Assembly: GCA_020744425.1 (NCBI GenBank)
Contig: JAGMUV010000031.1
Coordinates: 248,001 to 312,000, forward strand
Length of the DNA stretch: 64,000 bases
Direction of reading: 5' to 3'
From: Dactylonectria macrodidyma
Lineage: Eukaryota > Ascomycota > Sordariomycetes > Hypocreales > Nectriaceae
In this document: one piece after another, positions 50,237-61,849 of the stretch
Numbering within the stretch: position 1 is the first letter of the stretch
How the letters are laid out: every line of letters begins with the position of its first letter
Translations under genes and position numbers: made by a program
Notes under the pieces: model-generated
Database searches by the model: none
Seen by the model: the letters and a program-made list of their open reading frames with translations, nothing else
Told to the model about the DNA's origin: nothing

Positions 50237-50456
50237 ACAGCTCTTAAAACAGCCTGTCTACATAGTGGGACTTCGTATTCGTATTCCACAGGGGTATAGA
50301 CGAACCACGACAGAATGGCATAACACATGGAGTCCATTATAGGTTCGGGCAAGAGATCGGCGGCATCGGACGGGGCCGGCCGAACCGTAAGCCGTGAATT
50401 TTTATTTACTTTCGACGTCGGTGGAAGTGGAGGCCTGTAGAACGCAAGGATAGATT

Positions 50457-53400
50457 CAAGGCTCGAACCCACTACACTGTAAATCCACGTGGACCACATA
50501 TAAGTGGCCCATCTCTATTACATCCACTTGTCGGCGCTCAGATTACGTAATAATCCACTACACTTGGACACGAAAGTGGATGTAATGGAGTGGATTTAGG
50601 TGGATTTAGGTACAGTGGGATATTCCCTGACCCTGTATGGTTCATAGTACTTATTTTTGTATATGACTGCCTATTAAATCGAGGTACCTGGACCCGAGTT
50701 AGCCGAGGTCGATCACCCCTACAGCTAATCTAATAACATTCGACGAGAAACTACCCCTATTGAGCGCGTTTTCTACAGATTTCCTGCTTTGTTTTTGTTA
50801 GATTGGACCATGCACCTGGCATCAGACCGGGTGGGCCATGTGATCAGTTGCCTAGCATTTTGCCACAAGGCTTAGGAATCAGCTTCTAGCTGATTCTACA
50901 CAGCACAGAATGGGTATATAAAGCTTGCTCTGATACCTCAGAACAAGAAGAGAGGAGAAAAAAAGATATACACAAATAATACACACGATTGACATCATCA
51001 GAGTGCCACGCTAGCTTTCCGACAGTTTTTGCCCCAAAAAAAATTTGATGTCAGCCAACCAGCCAGGCCAACCAGGCCAACAGCAGCAGCTCGAAGACCG
51101 TCTTTTTCGCCATTTCAGAGGCTGGAATTGGTCAGAACGCGCTCGTGATACTAGCTCTTGGCTGTGGGACTTTGGCTATGATATTCAACGTCATGGCTTA
51201 CGCAAATGGGCTTGCAAGGACTGTATCCTCAGAAATCGTCCCATTATCGCGAGTTTTACCTCTTCAGGTCTCCAGAACGCGGCAAATCATCTATGGCGTG
51301 AGCACAAAACACCAGCACCAGAGGGAGAGAAAAAGAGCACAGCACAGCTCAAATCCGAAGGCGCACTGAAATCGAACCAGCTGACTATTGCCTCTGTTTT
51401 GAAACTGGACGTCAACAAGCCTGCGGAACAGAATATCGCGAATAGCTTCATCTCACGCTTTGATAAGCAACACTTTCAGCGTATGCTAGTCGAGTTAATC
51501 GTCAGTAGCAACCAGTCCTTTTCCTTCGCCGAGAACCCCATCCTCCGAGAAATCTTCGACTATTTGAATCCCTCCGTTTCGATCCAGCGCGCCAACTTGA
51601 GTGCCAGGACTGTCCGATATAAGATCATTCAAGAGTATAACCGCCACAAGCAGAAGGTTATCGAGGTGCTGACGAACTCCCCTGGAGCGATTCATATCTC
51701 ATTTGATGGCTGGACGTCTCGAAATAAGCTTGCCCTGTACGGCATTGCTTGTTTTTTCAGAGATGAGAAGAATCGGCCATGCAAAATCATGATTGGGGTT
51801 CCAGAGGCTCATCGTCACTTCGGCTCAACGATCGGTGGGGAGGTTCTCGACGTCCTACACAATCTTGGCGTGGGTCCAGAGAAGATTGGCTATTTCACGC
51901 TCGGCAATGCTGAAAACAACGATACTGCCATGGAGGTCATTGGTGCTGAACTTGGGTTCGATGGCCGACTACGCCGAGGACGCTGTATTGGCCACACAAT
52001 TAACTTGTCAGCCAAGGCGCTCTTATTTGGCAAAAACGCTAACGCGTTCGAGCAGCAATTATCAGGTGCAGAAGCGTTGTCTGATACTGAATACGCTCAA
52101 TGGCGCAAAAAAGGACCAGTTAGCAAGTTACACAATATCGTAGTTGATGTGCGTATTAGCCATCGGCTAATTTACTTATTCAAGGAGGTCCAGAGGGTAA
52201 GCGGTTTTACTAAATCCTATTCATCTCATACTAATTTGGTATATCTAACAGGACGAAATTAATCGCGCCGCCACCCTTAAACTCCGATCGAAGAAACCAC
52301 TCAAGCTAATTATCGATAACGACACGCGTTGGCTGTCATAACTCTACATGATCCGCAGGGCTCTACGACTAAAAACCTCTATCGAACTCCTACTGATCAA
52401 GTACAAGGCGCAATGGGAGGACGAAAATCGGTCTAAAAAGACTGGCCAAGTAACACAAGCCAAGTTGGCGAAAAAACCACGCATCCTCCGAGACGAGAAT
52501 CAGCTAACGGACAAAGACTGGGAGGTTCTTTACTATTTGGAGGCTATTCTGACTGTTTTTGAGACTGTGGTAAAGACGCTTGAGGGTGATGGACACATCC
52601 GCAGGCGTAAGCAAGGCTGGACCGGCTCCTATGGCAATATCTGGGACGTGGTGCTTGGCTATGAGTTGCTGCTTAACACACTGGAAGAATATAAGCAGCT
52701 TGCTGCTAACTTTCCTGATCCCGAGCACTTCCGCATCGGAATCAACCTTGCTTGGGATAATCTGGATGAATATTATCGGCGGCTAGACGAGACGCCCATC
52801 TACTATACGGCAATAGAGCTCCATCCAGCTTATCGTTGGGACTGGTTTGATGAAACCTGGGCTCATAAGCCTAGTTGGGTTGCAAAGGCAAAAGAGATGG
52901 TTGCCGACGTCTGGCTGTCTGATTACGCTCATTTCGAGGTTAGATCCAGCAGCAGCAGAGGCGATGACGAGCCACCAGCAAAAAGACCTCGGTTTTTCAA
53001 CCCCTTCGAGAAGAACAGCCGTCTGCCAAGCTCAACACCAACCTCCGCAGCAGCTATTGTTGGTGATGAGTACCAAGCGTGGCAGACGGATCGTGAGGTC
53101 AGCGACGGCGACGTTCGTGATCCAATTGGTTACTGGATCGCTAAGCAAAGTAGATATCCTCGGCTATCCAGGATGGCCTTGGACTTCCTGACAATCCAAC
53201 CGATGTCAGCCGAGTGTGAGAGGTTATTTTCAGCTGCTGGCAAGATGATCTCGGGGTTGCGAACTGACCTAGATGCTGAGATTATCGCCATTTGTCAGGT
53301 TTTACGCTCTTGGTACCGTGCTGGCCTTATCAAGGACCTGGATCCATTGCTTAAGTCACACGTTGAAAGTAAGCTGGATGCCGGTTTTGCGACTCTAAGC

Positions 53401-53713
53401 GACGACGAGCTGGCGCTTGCTGAGTCAAAATGGCTATTGGAGGGCGAGGACAGCGCCAGCGAGGTTGACGATTTATCACAGCAGCAACAGGCTGAAGAGT
53501 TAGTGTCAACCTCTGAAAGTGAGGCTGAATAGGCACCGACGAGGTTGTGAATAGCCTCAAAAATCCACTTATAAATCCACTTATAAATCCACGTGTGTAC
53601 GTCCATTCCACTCCGGCCGAATATGTATTACATCCACTAGGTAATTGCCTACAAAATCGTACATCCACTCTACTTGGTCCAAATGTGAGTGGGTGTAGTG
53701 GTTCCGAGCCTTG
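50457..53713 (+). mobile_element. hAT-type DNA transposon (3.26 kb) with CAAGGCTCG tips
   Basis: CAAGGCTCGAACCCACTACA at 50457 corresponds on the other strand to CAAGGCTCGGAACCACTACA ending at 53713. Just inside both ends ATCCACTT-type words recur (50480-50620 and 53555-53690), typical hAT subterminal repeats. The expected 8-bp duplication is poor (GATAGATT versus CCTAGAAA share only the central TAGA), so the exact borders are tentative. It encodes one transposase with a single nonsense codon. Confidence 0.8.
51048..53532 (+). pseudogene. hAT transposase, intact except one TAA codon
   Basis: Exon 1 is 51048-52196 and exon 2 is 52252-53532, with a 55-bp intron GTAAGC...AACAG at phase 0; the product would be about 809 aa. 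It has an N-terminal BED-type finger (KWACKDCILRN ... NHLWREH), the hAT core (IHISFDGWTSRNKLALYGI, RGRCIGHTINLSAKALLFG, IIDNDTRWLS), and the C-terminal dimerisation domain (YWIAKQSRYPRLSRMALDFL, SAECERLFSAAGKMISG). An in-frame TAA at 52339-52341 follows DTRWLS and precedes LYMIRRALRLK. Related proteins usually have Gln here, so CAA to TAA is likely. This single change inactivates the copy unless it is a sequencing error or is read through. Confidence 0.88.
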
Positions 53714-53948
53714 CCTAGAAACCGCCTCGTTGAAACGACGGAGAAAAAAACGAGATGACCCCGGACGCCAAGAAGCCAAAACACGCTGCTAACATGACTC
53801 GAAAGATTTGTTTCCTTTTCTGGCTACATTCTCTGTAGGTAACTCTTATGGAATAACATCACACGGGCCGCTTGCTGTTTCAATCGAAGTAATATGAGAC
53901 GGAATCCATGTCGGAACCTGCTGTGGCTGCGTCCATGTTGGGATCAGG

Positions 53949-56396
53949 TCAGTCCCACTGCCCACCCTGGACAGGGCCTGTCATGTCAAAGTCCAATATT
54001 GTGGGCATCTGAGGACACCATGCGTTCTGTAAACCCACAAGCTCGGCAATGCTTGTGTGATGCTCTCCAGTTGGAAACCCTAGAGCATTGGGGTCCAGGA
54101 CGTCGTTAAACATCATGCCAGTTAGTTGCCAGTCGGGTTCCCCGAGACCATCGAAAGGCGTAAATGAGTTCGTAGTCGAGATTCCAGACGATGGCCCGGA
54201 TGAGAACGACGGCATGGAGGGGGCCATGTCTGAATCATCGCCGGCACACCCGTAAGGCGATGACGAATGTATAGCGATCCTAGGGATGGAGGATATATGT
54301 CCCGGGTCTGAAGCAACAAGGCTGTAGGGACTTCGCTGGGGAGAATCGGAGACTGGCCTCATGTAGTTGTGCTCTGGAGAGGAGGAGCCAGAGGAGCCAG
54401 AGGCGCCAGAAGAGTCACCACCCGATAATGCGCCCATCATTCGCACACACGTCTTCAGGCTCCTCCGAGCATGGCGGATCAAGTTGCCTTGGTTGAGGAA
54501 CTCGTTCTGGCTCATATCGTAGAGGCGTCTTGTCAGCATGGGAAGCGTGCTCTCATATAGCTGAAGCATAGAAGAGTCGTTGGGATGAAACTTTCGGTGG
54601 ATGGACTTCAGGGCTCGAGCGCAGGTGTCAAGAGCCATGCAGAAGACGTCCGGGAACGATCCGCGGAGCGATGGAGTGGGGCCAAATAAATCGGTTGGCT
54701 GTTCAACAGTGACCGCAAAGAGCCGAAGAATATCTTCCGAGAACGAGCTGAAGCGATCAACGACTTCAGCCGTAATTACTTCCTCAGGTTGCATCGGCTG
54801 TGGCTTAGGGAAGAGGAATTGTATAGCCATGGCATGATAGACGACGAGGACAAGACTTCGTGATGATGCCTCGGTGACTTGACGATTGAGGATATGGATG
54901 CTTTCCATTAGCACCAGATTGATCTCTCTGCAAACACTTTCAATGCCTTTCGAGGACCTCCCTTGCTGTATCCACTGCAGGGCGAGCAAGGGGGTTTCTT
55001 GCCAAAAGCTGGTAGTTGGTGCATCTGTTGGATCCGAATCTTGGGGATAGAGCGCAAGGATGTAAGCGACAACATTAGCAATATGTGCTAATGGCCACAT
55101 CTCCCTGAGGACACTCTTCTGCTTCTGCAATGTGCTAATGTTTTCGGAGACGAGATCCAACTGGATCATGACAGACGAAGCCTCTGTAACGGGGAGGAAA
55201 ATGGGCGTAAGGGATGTGGGTAGTAATGCTGAAAAGCAACTGTTACCCATCTGGATAAATGCCCACAAGCTGAGGGAATATGATGTCCAGTAGAGGTAAG
55301 CAACAACCTCCTTTTCCACGTCGAACACATCAATGCCGTTGATGCAACTGGACATCATTGAGGCAGATGTATTCGATATCTGATCCTTAATCTCCGAGAC
55401 CATTCTGCCAGCGAGTCCGATATAGCAGATTGCCCGACGTAGCTGGCACGAGCACATGACGTTCCATGCCAGCAACATAAGAGCTTGCGCCGTGGAAATG
55501 CCGCTGAAAAGCCTAGTTGACATCGCTGAACTGCCACCGTTGGGAGAGTTTTGTGTTGGTCTCAGAGGTCTCGTCTGAAGTTGGGCGATGGCCCATCGAA
55601 GGAGAACATGGCCACGGGCAATGGCGAATTCGTCTCCAATGCTGAAGTTCGCATCGGCCAGCATCGTAGCAAGCAAGATCCCGTCGTGGGTGCCGTCGCG
55701 AAGTCCTCGTAGAAGCAGGGTCTTGGACACAAGGAACGACAGGGGGTGTACCGAATACCAGACGTCGATGAGTTGCTTTTGCTGTCGTTGTCCATATTCT
55801 GATAGGGGGCTGCTGCCAATGCGAGGGTTGTCGAACATGGTCTGGGTATCGTCGCTGGCCAGACCAGGCAGGAAGAAACGGGCACCACCTTCTTCAATGT
55901 AATGGCACCCCAGAGACCCAAACTGATCCGTGACGAGGCCAACGATGTCGTGTGTCAAGAGGGAGAAGATGCCAGTGTACCTAACATTCTTGGGACTGAA
56001 CTTGGTGGCCGCACTTTGGGGTTGGTCGCGGAGACTATTCCGAAGATGCTGATGGTATGCTGCGATGCGTTCTTGCCAAGGGCTGCTCCCAGATCCGTCA
56101 GCTTCCTGAGTGAAGTTCTCAAAGAATATCCGCTCAAGAGCCATGGCAACAGTGTCTCCAACCTCGCCTGGAGCTCCGACCTCTTCCATGACGGTGCTCG
56201 AGGGAGTGGAGTTGGGAGAACCAACAGAGGTGGACCCCTGGCTTAACTTCCAAGCCTTGGATCGTGTGGGTTCGAAGTCGTAGACGCAGTCGGCACCCTG
56301 CCTACGACACGCCTCACAAATGGTTTCATTGGAGCACTTGATCTTCCTTGCCCGGCAAAAGGCACAGGACCTCCGCAAGGGGTGTTTTGAGGCCAT
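53949..56396 (-). CDS. Zn2Cys6 (C6) fungal transcription factor
   Basis: About 815 aa from ATG 56396; the frame is open a little further upstream but only from a TTG. The binuclear zinc cluster at residues about 11-38 has the exact spacing C-x2-C-x6-C-x5-C-x2-C-x6-C (SCAFCRARKIKCSNETICEA, then CRRQGADC). A Ser/Thr-rich linker follows. The middle (about 180-560) looks like the fungal-specific regulatory domain (QKQLIDVWYSVHPLSFLVSK; EVVAYLYWTSYSLSLWAF). The C-terminus is Ser/Gly-rich (SGASGSSGSSS) and acidic-aromatic, a possible activation domain. No introns are apparent. It should bind CGG-type half sites in the nucleus. The regulated pathway cannot be told from sequence. Confidence 0.93.
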   Translation of the reverse strand: MASKHPLRRSCAFCRARKIKCSNETICEACRRQGADCVYDFEPTRSKAWKLSQGSTSVGSPNSTPSSTVMEEVGAPGEVGDTVAMALERIFFENFTQEADGSGSSPWQERIAAYHQHLRNSLRDQPQSAATKFSPKNVRYTGIFSLLTHDIVGLVTDQFGSLGCHYIEEGGARFFLPGLASDDTQTMFDNPRIGSSPLSEYGQRQQKQLIDVWYSVHPLSFLVSKTLLLRGLRDGTHDGILLATMLADANFSIGDEFAIARGHVLLRWAIAQLQTRPLRPTQNSPNGGSSAMSTRLFSGISTAQALMLLAWNVMCSCQLRRAICYIGLAGRMVSEIKDQISNTSASMMSSCINGIDVFDVEKEVVAYLYWTSYSLSLWAFIQMGNSCFSALLPTSLTPIFLPVTEASSVMIQLDLVSENISTLQKQKSVLREMWPLAHIANVVAYILALYPQDSDPTDAPTTSFWQETPLLALQWIQQGRSSKGIESVCREINLVLMESIHILNRQVTEASSRSLVLVVYHAMAIQFLFPKPQPMQPEEVITAEVVDRFSSFSEDILRLFAVTVEQPTDLFGPTPSLRGSFPDVFCMALDTCARALKSIHRKFHPNDSSMLQLYESTLPMLTRRLYDMSQNEFLNQGNLIRHARRSLKTCVRMMGALSGGDSSGASGSSGSSSPEHNYMRPVSDSPQRSPYSLVASDPGHISSIPRIAIHSSSPYGCAGDDSDMAPSMPSFSSGPSSGISTTNSFTPFDGLGEPDWQLTGMMFNDVLDPNALGFPTGEHHTSIAELVGLQNAWCPQMPTILDFDMTGPVQGGQWD

Positions 56397-58552
56397 GATG
56401 TGGTTCAAGTTGGTGTGGATAGTATATGGTATTGAAATAAATGTGGTCGTCTGGCGACTCTGTGCTGGTGGTGAAGAGGTGAAGGAGATGGTGGGTGTAT
56501 GTGGAGCCAGGAACCGATTCAGTAAAATAGAATGAAATGAACGAAGTGAAGATATTAGGAAAGGTAAGAAAGATTAAAGCAAGGCAAACCACTTAGATAA
56601 ATCCCCGGTGGTCTGGTAAAGATTCCATGGAAAGCTGATGGTTGATGCAGTGAGAGGCTGTAGTAAATGTATTCACGGGGATTGCGTCTCTTTTTCACAC
56701 TGTACGATATATGCAGGCAGAGGGCCACCAACAGCTTTGGGGCCACATCCTACCGGGCTACGTAGCATTGATTTATTGCAGTACAGTCACTTCCGCGTCA
56801 TGCTCGAAGGGGAGGGATGACGAGTCAATGAATGGGATGGTGGCTTGAGCACTTGGCCAGCTGAATTCCAACGGAAGCGCCCGGAGGAGAGGAGGGGGGG
56901 GGGGGGGGGGGGGGGGGTGCAAACAGTAACTTGCATGCCTACTGGCGCTGGAGGGTTCGGTGCTGTATCTGCCATTAGTAGCCTGCTAAAGAACATGAAC
57001 GGGCTGCATAGGCAATGAAGGGCAACAGATCCTTGTTTCTACGACCGGGCCTGCCAGAGCTAAAAGGATGATCTCTGGTAGCAGAGTAACGCCATTAGTT
57101 TAGTCGGTTTCTGATGAATCTTTTCAGCTTTACCTCCAGGCACCAGCGAAAAGATAGCTACATCCTGGCTAATACAAGTGCTGAGTGAAGTCAGCTCGGC
57201 ATATCTTCCTAACCGCTGATTAAAGAAGCCTTCGTTCACTTATAAGTTCGAATGCGCAAATGATTACTTACTTAAAAATTAAGACTTCATCTGTCCGCCA
57301 AGCTGAGGCTGAGCAGTTGCATAGAGACAGCTAGATCTACGTAACTGAACCTCCTCCCAGAGTCGACTAGACGTATGCATGTTGCTAGTCAGCACAGCAC
57401 AATCGAAGACACACAGAGGGGGACAAAAGCATGGCGCTATGACTGGGAAAGAAGTACACTTGACATAGTATAGGAATACGTCACCATAAACAAGGCCAGC
57501 TGAGGCTGGTCGTGAGATCTGGTCAATCAACACAGCGGTGTGCAGCCGGTGAGGAGGTGGTGGCTTGTGGCTGATACAAAGTTCGTATTCACTTTTGCAC
57601 TTCTGGAACGCCTCAGTCCACCAATTGGATCCGGCTCTCGAAGGGACTCATACGAAGAACCGCCCTTATATAGTGGCGGGAGGCTCGTGCTCCCCTCCCA
57701 TACCCCCCAGGCAAGGCGTCATATTAGCACATTATCACTAATCTACGCCTCAAGCCTGTCTGATGGAATCGGGCTTTTGGTGGTGGAACTTTTCTTTCTT
57801 GGTGTAACCCCAATTGCATCCTCACCGCGAAGGGTAGGCCAGACTCTGGAGTCATGTACGCCCGCAGAAAAGACGCTTCGCTTCGTTCGTTGGCTCGTCG
57901 CTGACCCCCTCACAGCGGTGTAGGACGTCAGCCTGTCCCGCCTTCCACCCACCCAATGAGGCAAATGGAGTGACCACTCTGTGGTGTGGGGGCTGTTCTA
58001 GAAATATTCTGTACAGCTGTCAGGCGCTGTTTGCTGCATTTCCCGGCTGAGATTCGCAGTAACTTGGAAGGGCAGTGTGTGTTAGTGTCCACTAGCAACC
58101 GGGCCTGCAAGGCCAAAGCTACGCAGCCGCGGCAGAGTCGCACTTGCGAGGCATGTGAGCCTTGGGGATGTAGTTTCCGAGTGGTGGAAGTGCCTTTGTC
58201 ATCGGAAAGGCGAGCATGATACTTGGTGATGATTGTTTTGAGTTCGATGGCATTGCGTGAAGCTCTCCCTGTCAGACATTGGAATCTATTTCCGCGGAGG
58301 AGACTTCTCGCAAACTGGCCTAACGCATTGGGTAGAGCGCCTGTACAAGCTCGAGGGCCACGTCGAGTAAGAGGACAAAACGTTGTGCTGGCCGAGACCG
58401 ATATATGTTAAATCTCCCGTTTCCAGTCGATTGTCTGCAACTGATCCCTGTACTAGCAGTCCATGATCCCCCATCATACTACGGCCGATACCGTAATCAA
58501 CTGCAGTCATAGTGATCTGTCAATCACACTCACACAAGACACCTCTAAGTCA
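56397..58552. other. Long intergenic region between two regulatory genes
   Basis: About 2.2 kb upstream of both the Zn2Cys6 gene (leftward) and the bZIP gene (rightward), so it should hold both promoters. It includes a very long G-run near 56895-56918, which is likely to be unstable in sequencing and assembly. Only short open frames without recognisable motifs are present. Confidence 0.5.
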
Positions 58553-60157
58553 ATGGCAAGATCATCCTCTGCAGAACCAGCCAAGGCTACCAAGCGCAAG
58601 GGTAAGTACGATGCGACTACTTGATTGAGGTGTTGCTTTCGTATTAACTGAGACACCTTCAAGGTACAAGAAGCGTGTCAACCTTGACACCATCACAACG
58701 CGACCGCAAACGAGCCAACGACTGAGAAGCTCAGCGGGCAAATCGAGCAAGGGCCAAAGAGAAAATCGAAAGACTCGAGCGGGAGTTGGAAGAGCTCAAG
58801 ACCATCCAAGAACTCATTCGCAGAAACAAGGCCTTGGAAGATGAAATATCCAGGTTGAGGGAGGCCATGGGCTTTTCAGCCGGACAAAGGTATAACAGAC
58901 ATGGTTAGTCAGAACGCGAGTTGGGGATTCTTGACATGTTAACAGTCACGTAGTCTTCGACGACAACACTATTGCTCTCAACGGGACGATGTCGAGTCCC
59001 CGATCGCCTCAATTCCCAGGATGCAGCGCCATACAAGACTTCGACCAATCGTACCTGCCGCCTCCCGACGCTTGCGGGCCCTGGGGATCCAACATGGCTT
59101 GCTCTGTGCCATCAACCGGCTCCAGCCCTTCCTCATCTGGAAGCACAGACGAGTACGGCGACGCATACATTTCCATCAGGGCACCAACCTCCATGGTGGA
59201 GTGGGTTCCCTCGTCCACGATCGCATGTTTTCGTGGCCAGGATGTTGGGACGGAGTTCGAGGATATGAGGCCCGGTAAGGATGTCCGGGTTCACCGTCGT
59301 TAACATGGCATGCTGAGTCAGTCTAATCTCGTGCAGCTCGAAGATACGGCATATCCCCTAGCCAATCCCGCACCCTTCGAGGCAGCCGACCTGCCGCTTG
59401 CCCATTGATTAGGCAACCCAGTAGCTCGTTTTGGGAGGTGCCCGTCTTGATCACAGCGCCAGCCACTGAGGCTGATCGCCTACTCATCACCTTCATCCAG
59501 GGTTGCCGCCGCATGACGCGGCCGGGATCTCTTGGCGCCATTCTCTCACCTTCCAAGGCCAACATCAAGCCTCTCCTCGAATACCACCCTGCCTCGCCCG
59601 TCCACAGCCCGTCCGAGCTGCAGCCAGCTGGCCGGCACACACGCCTTGCTCCAGCGGTGTCGGGGCCTGCAGCCAATCACCCAGTCACGGAGCTGGCAAC
59701 AGCTCTGTGCAACAATGTCGGCATGACGAGCATTATTGAGCGCCTTGCAGTGTTCGCGCCCATACGACGTATGGTCGCCTGGCTGGCGCATCCGGCGACA
59801 CAGACGTATGCGGAGCTGAGGGACGACTTCAAGCCAACCCGGATGCAGCGAACGATTCCACATTCGCAATGGGTCGACTTAATGCATTGCAAGCGTCTCC
59901 GGGACGTGGTGATCCAGAGGCCAGAGGTTTACGATACTGAAGAGATGCAGATTATCTTCTCCCGCAATTTACGTCTTATCAATTGGCCCAGTAGACAGGT
60001 GGACGCCTTGATATTTGACGCGCAGTCTGGCGACGTGTGGCTTAGCGACACCTTCATGGCATACGCCGAAGACCCCAAGAACTGGAAGCTGAGCAGGGAC
60101 TTTTTAAGACGCTATCCTGAACTACGCGGGTTTGTTGAGATCGACCAAGCTTGGTAA
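58553..60157 (+). pseudogene. bZIP transcription factor with DUF3425 domain, one nonsense codon in the basic region
   Basis: Four exons join in consistent phase: 58553-58601, 58664-58903, 58954-59274 and 59337-60157. The total is 477 codons including the final stop. Introns are 62, 50 and 62 bp with GT-AG ends. Exon 2 has the basic region QRDRKRAND-x-EAQRANRARA and a leucine-zipper helix (IERLERELEEL, LIRRNKALEDEISRLREAM). Codon x is TGA (58723-58725); relatives have Arg, so CGA to TGA is likely. Exon 4 is DUF3425-like: FWEVPVLITAPATEADRLLI, LCNNVGMTSIIERLAVFAPI, AYAELRDDFKPT, PHSQWVDLMHCKRLRD. Splicing and frame are otherwise perfect, so the loss is recent, or the base is wrong, or the codon is edited or polymorphic. 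Confidence 0.85.
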
Positions 60158-61400
60158 CTACTTTGTACCTAGACTTCGAAGGTGCTTATCAAGTAATGAG
60201 AATTCAAGGTCCGTGTTGTTGAAATGAGCATGTTATGTTGATTGAAGGAGAAAAGACTAGCGCTAACCAGCGGAAGCTATTGACAAGACAACATCCACAT
60301 CCCAGCCACCTGTCAAGCTCCGGAGACCTTCGCTTACTGTTGGAGATATCAAGGGCAAGGATCACAACCATCGTGAACAGCTTCACGGTCAGCGTGAACG
60401 CTACACCATCACTAACGACAGGCAACAGCCTGGTGCCTATGAGATCGGCAGACTGAACACAGGTATAAGAGACCGACTTTCGTCGCTCCTTTTAGATAGG
60501 GAGGAGCTCATGTTTTTAGCCCTCAATCTACACTGATCTTTTGTTCAATGTCTGCATTTGTGTATCGGTGCTAGGTTGACACCACCAATGGATCGGAATA
60601 GTCATTGATCCGTTAAACGACGGATCTCAACACATGTCCCCATCCAAGAGGCGCATATCAGGGTTTTCATTGCTCCTGTCCCTTTTCTTTCGTTGCTCGC
60701 CTGTTCGCAAGGCCGAAGATTCGGTGGGCCGCTCTGAAATGGAGACTGTCTTGGTAGCTGCCAGATGTGTGGCTCAATGCGGCCCAACTGGCGGACAAGA
60801 CGTGGCTTGTCTAGGGTGAGGGACTGTGATATGGATAAATGTGGATGGAATCCACACAGGAGACCGGCCCCTATGGGCCCGCCATCAAACCTTCGGAACG
60901 AGTCTTTGAGTTGGCTTAAAAGTATCAGATCGTTTAGTAAACCGTGCGTTCAGGGGTGGGAAGAAGGCGCGGAAGGAAGAACCTTCGCCACTAACGTTCC
61001 TCAGGCAAAGGCATTCTCCTCCAAGCTGACGACCGTACATGCGAATTCCGGCGTAGCTAACTTTTAGAGTTTGGGGCGGCGCGAGTCACTGTCGCGCAGC
61101 GATCAGCGCTAGAAAGGATAGAAGGTTCGGTGTCTAGGGTGTCTAGTCCAGCCAGCGCCATCGCCCCGTGTCCAGCAGCCTAGGTGCGGCTGCGTGGCCC
61201 TGATTCATGCCAAGTGCCGAATTTCATCGGCACCTCAATTCGACCCGCCACGACGAACCTTACGCTGTGTATCGTTAACGTACCCCATTCGATATCAATC
61301 CCTTCCGCCCTGTTTCGCACTTGACGTTGACCTCCGGATACCCCACCACCTTCATGGTTCTATTCTCATGGAGTCCACATTTCTCAACGCCCCGATGCAG
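60158..61400. other. Intergenic sequence, no gene seen
   Basis: Short frames only (up to about 100 codons), none with a motif I recognise. Confidence 0.45.
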
Positions 61401-61499
61401 GATGTACAGCTGCAGGATATATACATACACACCCATAAGCAACACTGAACGAATTTCATTCCAAGGTCGGCATGTGGGGACCAACAGAGACATGTGCAA

Positions 61500-61800
61500 A
61501 GACAAAAATATGGCGAATAAGGCGACGGCTCATATTGTGGTCAACGCAGCGGCCTTCCCATACAACTCCGTGCTCATGGCATCCCCTTCAGACGATTGGA
61601 CGGTACGGATTTTCTCATATGTTGGCGCACTAATAGGGGCAACGCATGCAGGAGCTCAGGGCCAATGGTAACTGGGCCTGGCCGGCCCCCTTCTTGCCCG
61701 ACTCGAACGTTCGTAACGTCGGCCTCGACCGAAGGGAGGGTATGGATCTGGCGCTCCGACACTGGTGACTGCATGCCGAACGTTTACCTTAAGACTACAT
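61500..61800 (+). pseudogene. Relics of WD40 repeats
   Basis: Two blocks resemble WD40 units: LMASPSDDWTVRIFS (about 61577-61621) and, in the frame of 61596-61844, VTSASTEGRVWIWRSDTGDC (about 61711-61770). The frame changes and a stop (QW-TAA) intervenes between them. The S-x-D-x-TVRIW and G-x-V-x-IW-x-x-x-TG-x-C patterns are those of fungal NACHT/WD40 (HET-E-like) proteins, but no NACHT domain is found. Treated as a decayed fragment. Confidence 0.4.
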
Positions 61801-61849
61801 TCTCTCACCTCCAGGCCGACCCAATGGTAAGAGTGGAGGCATAGCCTCA

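Noticed and set aside
56895..56918. Long G-run as a functional G-quadruplex element
   Set aside because: A pure homopolymer is equally likely to be an unstable tract or assembly artefact; there is no supporting context.
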